This document shows positions 17,401 to 26,710 of a DNA stretch of 64,000 nt, piece by piece. Location: contig NZ_JBFDTP010000002.1 in the NCBI RefSeq assembly GCF_040719375.1, positions 310,001 through 374,000 on the forward strand, in the 5' to 3' direction. Position numbers and translations under genes: made by a program. This stretch comes from Clostridium sp. AN503. Lineage in GTDB: Bacteria > Bacillota > Clostridia > Lachnospirales > Lachnospiraceae. Within the stretch, counting starts at the first letter, position 1, and the number at the start of each line of letters is the position of its first letter. A model generated the notes under the pieces. The model was not told where the DNA came from. It worked only from the letters and a program-made list of their open reading frames with translations, and made no database searches.

Positions 17401-18801
17401 GTGATTCATCAATACAAAAATAACGGTTACAATATCATTATGGATATTGCCAGCGGTTCCGTCCACGTGGTGGACGACGTGGTCTATGATGCGGTCGCTT
17501 TGCTAGAGCCGGCCATCGGCGAGATCGACAAGGCCGCGCCGATCCCGCAGGAGGCGCGGGACAGCGCTGCGGCAAAGCTTGAGGAAACTTATCCGTCCGA
17601 AGAGGTGGAGGAAGCGCTCGCAGAGGTCCAGGAGCTGATCGACGCGGAGGAGCTTTACACAAAGGATATCTACCAGGAATATGTGACGGATTTTAAAAAG
17701 CGCGAGACAGTGGTCAAGGCCCTGTGCCTGCATATTGCCCATGACTGCAATCTGGGCTGTAAGTACTGCTTTGCCGAGGAGGGAGAATACCACGGCAGAA
17801 GGGCGCTCATGAGCTTTGAGGTGGGCAAAAAGGCGCTGGACTTTTTGATCGCCAATTCCGGGAACAGGCGGAACTTGGAGGTGGATTTCTTCGGCGGCGA
17901 GCCGCTGATGAACTGGGACGTGGTGAAACAGCTTGTGGAGTACGGGCGGTCCCAGGAGGCAGAGCATAACAAGCGGTTCCGGTTTACCCTGACCACCAAC
18001 GGAGTGCTGCTCAGTGACGAGATCATGGATTTCTGCAACAGGGAGATGAGTAATGTGGTCTTAAGCTTGGACGGCCGCAGGGAGGTCAACGACCTGATGC
18101 GTCCCACCAGGAACGGTCACGGCAGCAGCTATGATATCATTGTTCCCAAGTTCCAGAAGTTTGCGAAGAGCCGCGCCGGGAAAGACTATTATGTGCGGGG
18201 GACCTTTACCAGGAACAATCTGGACTTTTCTGAGGATGTGAAGCATTTTGCGGATCTGGGATTTGAACAGATGTCCATAGAGCCGGTGGTATCTGCTCCT
18301 GAGGAGCCGTATTCCATCCGGGAGGAGGATCTGCCGCAGATTCTTGAGGAATATGACAAGCTGGCGGTGGAGTACATCAAACGCAAAAAAGAAGGGAAGG
18401 GCTTTAATTTCTTCCATTTTATGATCGACTTGAACCAGGGGCCGTGCGTCGCGAAGCGGCTGTCCGGCTGCGGTTCGGGGACAGAATATCTGGCGGTCAC
18501 CCCATGGGGAGACTTCTATCCCTGCCATCAGTTTGTGGGGCAGGAGGATTTCCTGATGGGCAATGTGGATACCGGTATCGTGCGCACGGATATCCGGGAT
18601 GAGTTCAAGCTTTGCAATGTGTATGCGAAGGATAAGTGCAGGGATTGTTTTGCGAGATTTTACTGCAGCGGAGGCTGCGCGGCAAATTCTTACAACTTCC
18701 ACGGGTGCATTACGGACGCTTATGACATCGGCTGCGAGATGCAGAAGAAACGGATTGAGTGTGCGATTATGATAAAGGCGGCGCTTGCCGACGAAAATTA
18801 A
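17401..18801 (+). CDS. scfB: SCIFF radical-SAM maturase
   Basis: A 466-residue radical-SAM/SPASM protein that matures the SCIFF peptide by forming thioether crosslinks. An N-terminal peptide-recognition-like region (IHQYKNNGYNIIMD) is followed by the SAM-cluster motif CNLGCKYCF (Cx3Cx2C). The C-terminal SPASM cysteines occur in CGSGTEYLAVTPWGDFYPC, CNVYAKDKCRDCFARFYCSGGC and the last CITDAYDIGC...C. The start is taken as GTG 17401 because AAGGAGAAAA precedes it at 17390-17399 and family members start at this point; an in-frame ATG at 17368 would overlap that site. Directly follows scfA. Confidence 0.93.
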   Translation: MIHQYKNNGYNIIMDIASGSVHVVDDVVYDAVALLEPAIGEIDKAAPIPQEARDSAAAKLEETYPSEEVEEALAEVQELIDAEELYTKDIYQEYVTDFKKRETVVKALCLHIAHDCNLGCKYCFAEEGEYHGRRALMSFEVGKKALDFLIANSGNRRNLEVDFFGGEPLMNWDVVKQLVEYGRSQEAEHNKRFRFTLTTNGVLLSDEIMDFCNREMSNVVLSLDGRREVNDLMRPTRNGHGSSYDIIVPKFQKFAKSRAGKDYYVRGTFTRNNLDFSEDVKHFADLGFEQMSIEPVVSAPEEPYSIREEDLPQILEEYDKLAVEYIKRKKEGKGFNFFHFMIDLNQGPCVAKRLSGCGSGTEYLAVTPWGDFYPCHQFVGQEDFLMGNVDTGIVRTDIRDEFKLCNVYAKDKCRDCFARFYCSGGCAANSYNFHGCITDAYDIGCEMQKKRIECAIMIKAALADEN

Positions 18802-18814
18802 GGAGATAAAAGCC

Positions 18815-20980
18815 ATGAAAAACAGTAAGGTAAAGGGCCTTCTCGGCGTACTGGCGCTGCTGTTCGCAGTAGGGCTGTTCGGATTTTTTGGCTATGATAC
18901 CATGGATGATATCAAGCTGGGTCTGGACCTGGCCGGCGGTGTCAGCATTACGTATCAGGCAGTCGAGGAGAACCCCACAGCGGAGGAAATGTCCGACACG
19001 ATTTACAAGCTTCAGCAGAGGGTACAGAATTACAGCACCGAGGCTGAGGTGTACCAGGAGGGAAGCAACCGGATCAATATTGATATCCCGGGAGTTTCCG
19101 ACGCCAATGCAGTTTTGGAGGAGCTGGGAAAACCGGGTTCTCTGGTGTTCATTGACGAGAGCGGCCAGGTAATCCTGACCGGAGACCAGGTGGCATCCGC
19201 CAAGGCGGGCATCATCGACCAGAACGGCATGAAGTCCTATGTGGTAAGCTTAAGCTTTACCGACGAGGGGACCAAGGCGTTTGCAGATGCGACCACAGCC
19301 AATGTGGGTAAGCGGATCGCGATCATCTATGACGGAACCGTTTATTCCAACCCGGTTGTACGGGAAGCGATCACCGGCGGACAGTGCCAGATTGACGGCA
19401 TGACGGATTTTGATGAGGCAGAGAACCTGGCAGCGACCATCCGTATCGGTTCCCTGTCCCTGGAGCTGGAAGAACTGCGTTCCAACGTGGTCGGAGCCAA
19501 GCTGGGGCAGGAGGCGATCAATACCAGCTTAAAAGCAGGCGCGATCGGTTTTGCCATCGTTGCAGTCTTTATGATGGCAGCCTATCTGATCCCTGGTGTG
19601 GCGGCAGTGATGGCTCTGGCCCTGTATGTGGGCGTGATCCTGATCCTGTTGAATGCATTTGAAGTGACCCTGACCCTTCCGGGTATCGCGGGTATCATCC
19701 TCTCCGTCGGGATGGCGGTGGATGCCAACGTTATCATCTTTACCCGTATCAAGGAGGAGATCGGTCTTGGGAAGACCGTGAAGTCTGCAATTAAGACCGG
19801 TTTTGCGAAGGCGCTGTCTGCGATCGTGGACGGCAACATCACCACGCTGATCGCTGCGGCTGTGCTGTACCTGCGCGGTTCAGGTACGGTGAAGGGCTTT
19901 GCCACCACCCTTGCCATCGGTATTGTGCTTTCCATGGTGACGGCGCTGTTTGTTACCAAGGGCGCACTGTACTCCCTGTATAATTTAGGGCTTCAGGACC
20001 CGAAATTCTATGGTACAAAGAAAGATGGGAAGCTCATCAATTTCCTGGGCAAGAGAAATATCTGCTTCATCATCTCTATTGTGGTCATCGTTGCAGGCTG
20101 GGCCGGCATGGCGGTGAACAATGGTCAGATGGGACGTATCCTCAACTACGGTATGGACTTTACCGGCGGTACCTCCACCAACGTTACTTTTAACGAGGAT
20201 ATGAGCCTGGAGGATATCTCCTCCAAGGTTGTTCCGGTAGTATCGGAGATCACAGGTGACGCGGATGTGCAGACCCAGAAGGTTGCAGGTACTAACGAGG
20301 TCATCATCAAGACCAAGACTCTGAACGTAGACCAGAGACAGCAGCTGGATGACGCTATGGTTGAGAAGTTCGGCGTAGAGTCGGAGAAGATCACGGCAGA
20401 GAGTATTTCCGGCGCAGTGAGCGCGGAGATGAAGCAGGACGCTTTCGTGGCGGTTATCATTGCGACCGTTCTGATGCTGCTCTATATCTGGTTCCGGTTT
20501 AAGGATATCAAGTTTGCAGCCAGTGCGATCATGGCGCTGGTGCACGACGTACTGGTTGTGCTGACCTTCTATGCCATTGCAAAATGGTCCGTCGGCTCCA
20601 CCTTTATCGCATGCATGCTGACGATCGTGGGTTACTCCATCAATGCGACCATCGTTATCTTTGACCGTATCCGTGAGAACCTGGCAACGAAGGGCAGCAA
20701 GCAGTCCCTGGAGGAGATCGTGAACCGCAGTATCACCCAGACCTTCACACGGAGCATCAACACCTCACTGACTACGTTTGTCATGGTATTTGTTCTGTTC
20801 CTGCTGGGCGTATCCTCCATCCGTGAGTTTGCACTGCCGCTGATGGTTGGTATCGTATGCGGAACCTATTCCTCCGTATGCGTGACCGGCGCACTCTGGT
20901 ACGTGATGACTGTAAGGAAGAACAAGAAAAATGAAGAAGCTAAAGCGGTTGCCAGGGCAGCGGCAAAGCAGAAGAAATAA
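18815..20980 (+). CDS. secDF: SecDF protein-export membrane protein (fused)
   Basis: A 721-residue fusion of SecD and SecF, the proton-driven RND-type subunit that helps pull secreted proteins through SecYEG. SecD features include DLKLGLDLAGGVSITYQ-like DDIKLGLDLAGG near residue 28 and the P1 domain up to about residue 225. The first six membrane segments carry LPGIAGIILSVGMAVDANV, with its conserved Asp. SecF follows with FTGGTSTNV and the HDVLVVL...YSINATIVIFDRIREN block. Start 18815 has AAGGAGAT upstream. The order secDF-tgt-yajC joins the export accessory YajC. Confidence 0.95.
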   Translation: MKNSKVKGLLGVLALLFAVGLFGFFGYDTMDDIKLGLDLAGGVSITYQAVEENPTAEEMSDTIYKLQQRVQNYSTEAEVYQEGSNRINIDIPGVSDANAVLEELGKPGSLVFIDESGQVILTGDQVASAKAGIIDQNGMKSYVVSLSFTDEGTKAFADATTANVGKRIAIIYDGTVYSNPVVREAITGGQCQIDGMTDFDEAENLAATIRIGSLSLELEELRSNVVGAKLGQEAINTSLKAGAIGFAIVAVFMMAAYLIPGVAAVMALALYVGVILILLNAFEVTLTLPGIAGIILSVGMAVDANVIIFTRIKEEIGLGKTVKSAIKTGFAKALSAIVDGNITTLIAAAVLYLRGSGTVKGFATTLAIGIVLSMVTALFVTKGALYSLYNLGLQDPKFYGTKKDGKLINFLGKRNICFIISIVVIVAGWAGMAVNNGQMGRILNYGMDFTGGTSTNVTFNEDMSLEDISSKVVPVVSEITGDADVQTQKVAGTNEVIIKTKTLNVDQRQQLDDAMVEKFGVESEKITAESISGAVSAEMKQDAFVAVIIATVLMLLYIWFRFKDIKFAASAIMALVHDVLVVLTFYAIAKWSVGSTFIACMLTIVGYSINATIVIFDRIRENLATKGSKQSLEEIVNRSITQTFTRSINTSLTTFVMVFVLFLLGVSSIREFALPLMVGIVCGTYSSVCVTGALWYVMTVRKNKKNEEAKAVARAAAKQKK

Positions 20981-20991
20981 CGGGAAATAAT

Positions 20992-22131
20992 ATGAGATAT
21001 CAATTGATTACAACGGATGGCCGTGCAAAGCGGGCCGAGGTCCAGACCGTGCACGGTACCATCCAGACCCCGGTATTTATGAATGTAGGTACTGTGGCAG
21101 CCATCAAAGGCGCAGTATCCACGGACGACCTGCGCCAGATCGGGACCCAGGTACAGCTCTCCAACACCTACCACCTCCATGTGAGGACCGGGGACAAGCT
21201 GATCAAGCAGTTTGGCGGGCTTCATAAGTTCATGAACTGGGACCGGCCGATCCTGACGGATTCCGGCGGGTTCCAGGTGTTCTCCCTGTCAGGCCTGCGC
21301 AAGATCAAGGAAGAGGGCGTGTACTTCAGCTCCCATATCGACGGCAGAAAGATATTCATGGGACCGGAGGAGAGCATGCAGATCCAGTCCAATCTGGCCT
21401 CGACCATCGCCATGGCATTCGACGAGTGCCCGCCCAGCCATGCGGATTTTGGCTACATCCAGAATTCCGTGGACCGCACCACCAGATGGCTGGAGCGGTG
21501 TAAAAAGGAGATGGCGCGGCTCAATTCCCTGCCGGATACGATCAACAGAGAACAGCTTTTATTCGGCATCAACCAGGGCGGCGTTGTGGATGAGATCCGC
21601 ATCAGCCATGCAAAGACCATTGCAGATATGGACTTGGACGGCTATGCAGTCGGCGGCCTGGCAGTGGGAGAGAGCCACGAGGAGATGTATCACGTCCTGG
21701 ATGTGACGGTTCCCCATCTTCCTCAGAACAAGCCCACCTATCTGATGGGAGTCGGGACGCCGGCCAATATCCTGGAGGCAGTGGACCGGGGCGTGGACTT
21801 CTTTGACTGTGTGTATCCGTCAAGGAATGGCCGTCACAGCCACGTCTACACCAACTTTGGCAAGATGAACTTAATGAACCAGAAGTATGAGCTGGATCCC
21901 CGTCCGATTGAGGAAGGATGCCAGTGCCCGGCATGCCGCTCCTACAGCAGGGCGTATATCCGCCATCTGTTCAAGGCGAAAGAAATGCTGGGAATGCGAT
22001 TATGTGTCTTGCATAATCTGTATTTTTATAATACAATGATGAAAGAGATTCGCGACGCGATCGAGGAGCACCGTTATGCATCCTACAAGGCTGAAAAGCT
22101 GGGGCGGATGGCGGCGGGTCCCCAGGACTAG
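20992..22131 (+). CDS. tgt: queuine tRNA-ribosyltransferase
   Basis: A 379-residue tRNA-guanine transglycosylase that swaps guanine 34 in GUN anticodons for the queuosine precursor preQ1. Catalytic features are seen: ILTDSGGFQVFSL with the general base Asp, the GVGTPANILEAVDRG block, nucleophile Asp in FFDCVYPSRNGRHSH, and the zinc site CQCPACRSYSRAYIRH with a later His. It starts 11 nt after secDF and 98 nt before yajC, so it is probably in one operon. Confidence 0.96.
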   Translation: MRYQLITTDGRAKRAEVQTVHGTIQTPVFMNVGTVAAIKGAVSTDDLRQIGTQVQLSNTYHLHVRTGDKLIKQFGGLHKFMNWDRPILTDSGGFQVFSLSGLRKIKEEGVYFSSHIDGRKIFMGPEESMQIQSNLASTIAMAFDECPPSHADFGYIQNSVDRTTRWLERCKKEMARLNSLPDTINREQLLFGINQGGVVDEIRISHAKTIADMDLDGYAVGGLAVGESHEEMYHVLDVTVPHLPQNKPTYLMGVGTPANILEAVDRGVDFFDCVYPSRNGRHSHVYTNFGKMNLMNQKYELDPRPIEEGCQCPACRSYSRAYIRHLFKAKEMLGMRLCVLHNLYFYNTMMKEIRDAIEEHRYASYKAEKLGRMAAGPQD

Positions 22132-22229
22132 ACCGGTAAGGACCGGAGCGGTTATCTACTAAAACTAAGAAAATTAAGAAAAGCGGGTGGCTGTAGCGAG
22201 GCGGCAGCCGGACTGCGAGGAGGACTTTT

Positions 22230-22523
22230 ATGTTAACAGCAACAGGCGGAATTTCCCCAATGTTTTTGATCGGCTATATCATTTTCTTCTGTGCACTGAT
22301 GTACTTTATGGCGATCCGCCCACAGCAGAAGGAGAAGAAAAAACAGCAGGAGCTGCTGTCCAGCGTAGCCATCGGCGACAGCATCCTGACCACCAGCGGA
22401 TTCTACGGGATTGTGATCGATATGACTGAGGATACCGTGATCGTGGAGTTTGGCAACAACAAGAACTGCCGGATCCCGATGCAGAAGGCGGCGATCGTGC
22501 AGGTTGAGAAGCCGGAGGTATAA
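22230..22523 (+). CDS. yajC: preprotein translocase accessory subunit YajC
   Basis: A 97-residue protein with one N-terminal membrane helix (about residues 10-30: MFLIGYIIFFCALMYFMAIR) followed by the conserved RPQQKEKKKQQELL linker and a cytoplasmic beta-rich domain (GDSILTTSGFYGIVIDM). YajC associates with SecDF at the translocon. Located after secDF-tgt and followed by a strong terminator. Confidence 0.93.
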   Translation: MLTATGGISPMFLIGYIIFFCALMYFMAIRPQQKEKKKQQELLSSVAIGDSILTTSGFYGIVIDMTEDTVIVEFGNNKNCRIPMQKAAIVQVEKPEV

Positions 22524-22559
22524 AAACCAGTAGGCAGTTCGGGATATTTGCAGTAAAAA

Positions 22560-22605
22560 AAGGGAAGAAAAGGTTTTGATTACAGAGCCTTTTCTTCCCT
22601 TTTTA
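22560..22605 (+). terminator. terminator after yajC
   Basis: A 14-bp stem (AAGGGAAGAAAAGG with CCTTTTCTTCCCTT) around a 14-nt loop, ending in TTTTT. It closes the secDF-tgt-yajC operon and precedes the convergent methyltransferase gene. Confidence 0.85.
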
Positions 22606-22694
22606 AATGGCATTTATAGAAAATGAAGTTATTTTTTGTCTTCGCCATATAAAATGAATTGGTCATATGCAAGAATATTTTTGCCTAATCGCTG

Positions 22695-23567
22695 TCAGCG
22701 CTTCCATCTTCCTGAAGCCCCACAGGGCAGCACAAGCCCGGTCTCGGTGACGGGAAGGCCTACTTCCTGGGAATCCACATGTCCGCCGAATTTTGGCACG
22801 ATCTCAGTTGCAAGCATGTAGGTTAAAACCGCCGGCGCCAGGCCGGTGGTGTAGGAATTGATAAGGAAGAAAAGCGGTTCATCGGACAGAAGCTGCACAC
22901 ACAGCTTCACCAGCGGATGGATCGCGTCCTCGATCTTCCAGATCTCACCCTTGGGACCCCGTCCGTAAGAGGGCGGGTCCATGATGATGGCGTCGTAATG
23001 GTTGCCCCGGCGGATCTCCCGCTCTACGAACTTGACGCAGTCGTCCACCAGCCACCGTATAGGTGCGCCGGACAGCCCGGAGGATGCGGCATTCTCCTTA
23101 GCCCAGCCAACCATGCCTTTGGAAGCGTCCACATGGGTGACATTGGCTCCGGCTGCTGCTGCGGCCAGTGTAGCTCCGCCGGTATAAGCGAACAGGTTAA
23201 GCACCCTTATGGGGCGGTCAGCCGGACGCCGGGCCTGCCGGATCTTTTCGCCAAACCAGTCCCAGTTGGCAGCCTGCTCCGGGAACAGTCCGGTATGCTT
23301 GAAACTGAATGGTTTTAAGTTGAAGGTCAGTTCCTTATAGCCGATCGTCCACTGCTCCGGCAGATCAAAGAACTCCCACTCGCCGCCGCCCTTGGCGCTG
23401 CGGTGGTAGTGTCCGTTCATGTAACGCCAGCCCTTGTGGGTCTTTGGCGTATCCCATATGACCTGCGGGTCGGGGCGGACTAAAAGATAGTCCCCCCAGC
23501 GCTCCAGCTTTTCTCCTTTCGAACAGTCTATGACCTGGTAATCCTTCCAGCCATCTGCTAACCACAT
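22695..23567 (-). CDS. class I SAM-dependent methyltransferase, RlmI/PUA-MTase-like
   Basis: A 290-residue methyltransferase resembling the C-terminal catalytic part of the 23S rRNA m5C1962 methyltransferase family. The SAM-binding motif I is VLNLFAYTGGATLAAAAAGA, motif II VTHVDASKGM, and the DxPS-type motif IV is IMDPPSYGRGPKG. It lacks the N-terminal PUA domain of RlmI, so the substrate (rRNA cytosine or other) is not certain. Transcribed on the minus strand between the yajC terminator and the cell-wall-binding protein promoter. Confidence 0.85.
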   Translation of the reverse strand: MWLADGWKDYQVIDCSKGEKLERWGDYLLVRPDPQVIWDTPKTHKGWRYMNGHYHRSAKGGGEWEFFDLPEQWTIGYKELTFNLKPFSFKHTGLFPEQAANWDWFGEKIRQARRPADRPIRVLNLFAYTGGATLAAAAAGANVTHVDASKGMVGWAKENAASSGLSGAPIRWLVDDCVKFVEREIRRGNHYDAIIMDPPSYGRGPKGEIWKIEDAIHPLVKLCVQLLSDEPLFFLINSYTTGLAPAVLTYMLATEIVPKFGGHVDSQEVGLPVTETGLVLPCGASGRWKR

Positions 23568-23712
23568 AATATTTATCCAGCCTTTCCGGGCGTTATCCCC
23601 TTAATTTGCGTTGTTTCGGACACTTTCTGCGCGTCTCTACATTCATTATACAAAGTATGCTATAAAATAGTCAAGGATTTCAAAAATTGTAAGATTTTCC
23701 GACATTTTTTTG

Positions 23713-23741
23713 TTGAATAATTAACTATATCTTGTTACAAT
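23713..23741 (+). promoter_or_regulatory. promoter for the cell-wall-binding protein
   Basis: TTGAAT (23713-23718), 17 bp, TACAAT (23736-23741), 42 bp before the start codon. The flanking 23568-23712 sequence is AT-rich without other recognisable elements. Confidence 0.55.
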
Positions 23742-23783
23742 GTAAGTTAGATGTACTAAGGAATGAGGTAAAGGAGCGTCAAT

Positions 23784-25175
23784 ATGAAGAAAAAAGGTTT
23801 GGCAGTCCTTGCGCTGGCGGTGGTGATGACCCTGGGCACCGCGGGGATTACGGCGCTGGCAGCTGCGGGCTGGGTACAGGAAGGCAACGGTTGGGCATAC
23901 TACAGCGCATCCGGCAGCCGTACCAGCAATGCGTGGCGTCAGGCGAATGATGGAACCTGGAGATATTTGAACGGCAGCGGTGTGATGGCGGTGGATTCAT
24001 GGGTGGACAACGATAATTACTATGTGGATTCCAACGGTATCATGGTATCGAATAAGTGGCTGCAGGTGACCAATTCAAACAGCGATACCGGATACGACTG
24101 GTACTACTTTACCACCAGCGGAAAGTGCGTGAAGGAAAAGTGGGAGAAGATCAACGACAAGTGGTATTATTTCGGTGATACCGGTGCTATGCAGACTGGA
24201 TGGATCCTGGACGATATGTATTACTGCGGTGCGGACGGCGTGATGCTGACCGGCTGGCAGAAGCTGGTACCGCCGGATGAGACGGAGCATGAGGATGATG
24301 ATTACGGCCCGTTCAGTGAGACTGAGAACGACGGTAAGTACTGGTACTATTTCAGCACCAACGGCAAGAAGGTCGTGCCCGATGACGATGATGGTGACAA
24401 TATCAAACAGAAGAAGATCAACGGAGTTTATTATTGTCTTGCAGAAGATGGAGCGATGCAGACCGGCTGGGTTTGTGTGACCGGGGATGATTCGGAGAAC
24501 ATCGAGGATTACCGTTATGTGGATTCCAACGGGAAGGTGCGTGTGGGCTGGTATTCCGCAGAGCCGCCGGAGGATCTTCAGAACAATTATGACCATGATG
24601 TAGAGTGGTTCTACTTCAACAATAAAGGCGTTCCCAAGGTAGGGCCGGAACGTGGTTCCGCTACTACAAAGGACTTAGTGAAGATCAACGGGAACACCTA
24701 CCTGTTTGATGAGAAGGGCGTTCCGGTATACGGGATCCAGAAGGTTTATACAGACAGTGATGAGTCTGAGTACACTTCCTACTACTTTGGAACCCGGGCA
24801 CAGAGCTGCATGATAAAAGGCAAGCACAACATCGATGAGGGCGGAGATACGCGCCAGTTCTATTTCAGCTCTACAGGCCGCGGATATACCGGAGTGTATG
24901 ACAATTACCTGTATTACATGGGCAAGCTGCAGAAAGCAGATTCCGGCAGCCGTTACGAGGTGTTCACGATCCCGCAGGGCAACAGCTACAAGAACTACGT
25001 GATCAACACTTCCGGCCGCATTGCCAAGAACACCACGGTCAAGGACCGGGACGGTGTCAAGTACAAGACCAACAGCGGCGGCGTCCTGGTCAAGGAGGAC
25101 GACGAGTCTGTAGATGGTGGGACTTACTCAAGCCCGGAGGAGCCGGACTGGAGCGCATTTGGTGATGATTATTAA
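23784..25175 (+). CDS. secreted protein built of choline/cell-wall-binding repeats
   Basis: A 463-residue exported protein. Residues 1-28 form a signal peptide (MKKKGLAVLALAVVMTLG, cleavage near ALAA). The rest consists of degenerate CW-binding-1 type repeats of about 20 residues (GWVQEGNGWAYYSASG, NDKWYYFGDTGAMQTGW, GVMLTGWQ), interrupted by acidic stretches rich in Asp/Glu (DETEHEDDDYG, DDDDGDN). No catalytic domain is visible, so it is probably a surface adhesin or structural protein that binds teichoic-acid choline or wall glycans. Start 23784 has AAAGGAGCG upstream. Confidence 0.88.
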   Translation: MKKKGLAVLALAVVMTLGTAGITALAAAGWVQEGNGWAYYSASGSRTSNAWRQANDGTWRYLNGSGVMAVDSWVDNDNYYVDSNGIMVSNKWLQVTNSNSDTGYDWYYFTTSGKCVKEKWEKINDKWYYFGDTGAMQTGWILDDMYYCGADGVMLTGWQKLVPPDETEHEDDDYGPFSETENDGKYWYYFSTNGKKVVPDDDDGDNIKQKKINGVYYCLAEDGAMQTGWVCVTGDDSENIEDYRYVDSNGKVRVGWYSAEPPEDLQNNYDHDVEWFYFNNKGVPKVGPERGSATTKDLVKINGNTYLFDEKGVPVYGIQKVYTDSDESEYTSYYFGTRAQSCMIKGKHNIDEGGDTRQFYFSSTGRGYTGVYDNYLYYMGKLQKADSGSRYEVFTIPQGNSYKNYVINTSGRIAKNTTVKDRDGVKYKTNSGGVLVKEDDESVDGGTYSSPEEPDWSAFGDDY

Positions 25176-25220
25176 ATTTTGGGCGGAGGGTTACGCAACC
25201 TCCGCCTGTTTTGTTTCTGG

Positions 25221-25462
25221 GAGAGATCCAGGGGACACGGGGCTTTGGGCTCCGGTTCCGGGGATAAGGGGAACTAACGCAAAAAAACACCGGAAGCAGG
25301 GCAACGCTCCAGCTCCGGAATATTCTTGATGAATATTCCTCCGCGTCGCGCTACGCCTGGGACTTGTGGTCCCAGGCTCGGCCCTGATTCCGGCGCTTTT
25401 TTGCGCAAGTTCCCCTAATCCCCTCCACAGTCACCCAAATCCCCGTGTCCCCTGCCTCTCTC
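25221..25462. repeat. 242-bp imperfect inverted repeat
   Basis: Two 81-nt arms, 25221-25301 and 25382-25462, are reverse complements of each other at roughly four positions in five, beginning GAGAGA and sharing the block GGGGACACGGGG. The 80-bp centre holds two small hairpins: AATATTC/GAATATT (25319-25337) and GCCTGGGAC/GTCCCAGGC (25355-25377). No protein-coding gene spans it. It could be a non-autonomous mobile element (MITE-like), an RNA with a long stem, or a dispersed intergenic repeat. Confidence 0.7.
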
Positions 25463-26040
25463 CCGGCTACGCTGCCTCGGAGGTTGCTGTTCCCTGGCTC
25501 CCATCGGTAGGTTGCTGGCAGAGGTCCAGGCTTATTAGCGCCCCTTTTTCTGTTTTGCATTTGTTTTTTTGTGGTTATGTTCCTATATAAAATGTCTATA
25601 TTATCTGTATTATAATAGGTAAGAACCTTTGAAGACATAAGCTTATAAATGAGATGAAGTAAAGAATAGCATTAAGAATTGAGTTGTACAGTTGTACAGA
25701 AGGTGTTTCGAATGTTTACCTATTAATAATAAAGATGAAGCAATCATGTAATTTCATGGCAGAGTATAATACTGGACAATAAAGTTTAATATTGAAATAT
25801 GATGCTGTAGTTTAAGGCTATAATTAAAGAATACAGTTCAAGGACATGCTTTAGGTGCTGATTTATCAAATTCAAACGTCCAATTTTACAGTAGAGAATC
25901 ATGACGCATTAGATGGTATGGTAGTGGCCGCGTAGTTATTGAACGGTTTGGGTTTTTTTGCAGTAGTGGAAGAGATGCGCAGTCCGGGAATGGGAGCGGG
26001 AGGGGGAAGGGCGAGGCAGAGGGCATATTGCGGAGTATAA
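25463..26040. other. gene-free, AT-rich spacer
   Basis: 578 bp between the inverted repeat and the IS3-family element. No open frame of credible length or composition, no clear promoter and no terminator was found. The last 60 bp are unusually G-rich (GGGAGCGGGAGGGGGAAGGG at about 25992-26011). Confidence 0.5.
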
Positions 26041-26076
26041 TGTACCCATAAGTGTGGACACATTGGAAAGTGGGGG
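26041..26076 (+). repeat. left terminal inverted repeat of the IS
   Basis: Starts TGTACCCATAAGTGTGGACA and ends in AAAGTGGGGG. About two thirds of 36 positions match the reverse complement of 27805-27840, with the inner AAGTGGGG block exact. Confidence 0.65.
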
Positions 26077-26279
26077 ACCCTCTTTTTAGACAGACCGCCT
26101 TGTCAGCCCCTTAAATATGAACAGCCCCCTGCATTCCCGTCCCCTTATAATGCACACACTCTGCTGGTGTACCCGTTTTATTGGACTGCACCCCGGAACT
26201 TTAGCCTGGCCCCCGTTTTCTTTTGGCATATTCACTTTCCTTATGGTATTCTTAAATTAAGAACAACAGGAGGAATACC

Positions 26280-26699
26280 ATGAGCAGAAAACCCTTTACC
26301 GAAGAAGAAATACTGTTGCTGCGACAAAACCCTTACACCTACAGCGTGACCCAGTTTCAATTGAACCTTACCAAAGAGTTCAAAGAGATCTTTTATTCAG
26401 AATACCAGAAAGGGGAACTTCCCCGGAAGATTCTGGAGGATCACGGCTATAACCCGGCCATCCTGGGGGAGCGCAGGATCTGGAGTATTTCCGGCCACAT
26501 CCGGGAACAGTACAAGAAGTACGGCTGTTTCTACGAAGGGAACTACACACATGGAAAGAGGCAGCCCCAGGAGCAGACGGGTGATAACCATGCATCTGAA
26601 AAAGAAGAACTGAAACAGCTTCGGCATGAGGTCGATTACCTGAAACAGGAAGTGGAGTTTTTAAAAAAAATTTCTGCAGTCAGAACTACCAGAAAGTAG
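26280..26699 (+). CDS. IS3-family transposase OrfA
   Basis: A 139-residue DNA-binding protein with an N-terminal HTH-like region and a C-terminal leucine-zipper-like coiled coil (EELKQLRHEVDYLKQEVEFLKK), as in IS3 OrfA. The coiled coil ends in a run of eight A at 26663-26670, a typical -1 slippage site. Shifting there joins OrfA to the OrfB frame without an intervening stop (KKNFCSQNYQKVGALLMND), giving the OrfAB transposase. Confidence 0.85.
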   Translation: MSRKPFTEEEILLLRQNPYTYSVTQFQLNLTKEFKEIFYSEYQKGELPRKILEDHGYNPAILGERRIWSISGHIREQYKKYGCFYEGNYTHGKRQPQEQTGDNHASEKEELKQLRHEVDYLKQEVEFLKKISAVRTTRK

Positions 26700-26710
26700 G
26701 TGCACTGCTC

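Noticed and set aside
25351..25638. Frames in the 25.2-25.6 kb region encoding similar peptides on both strands
   Set aside because: The similarity is explained by the inverted-repeat arms, not by duplicated genes.
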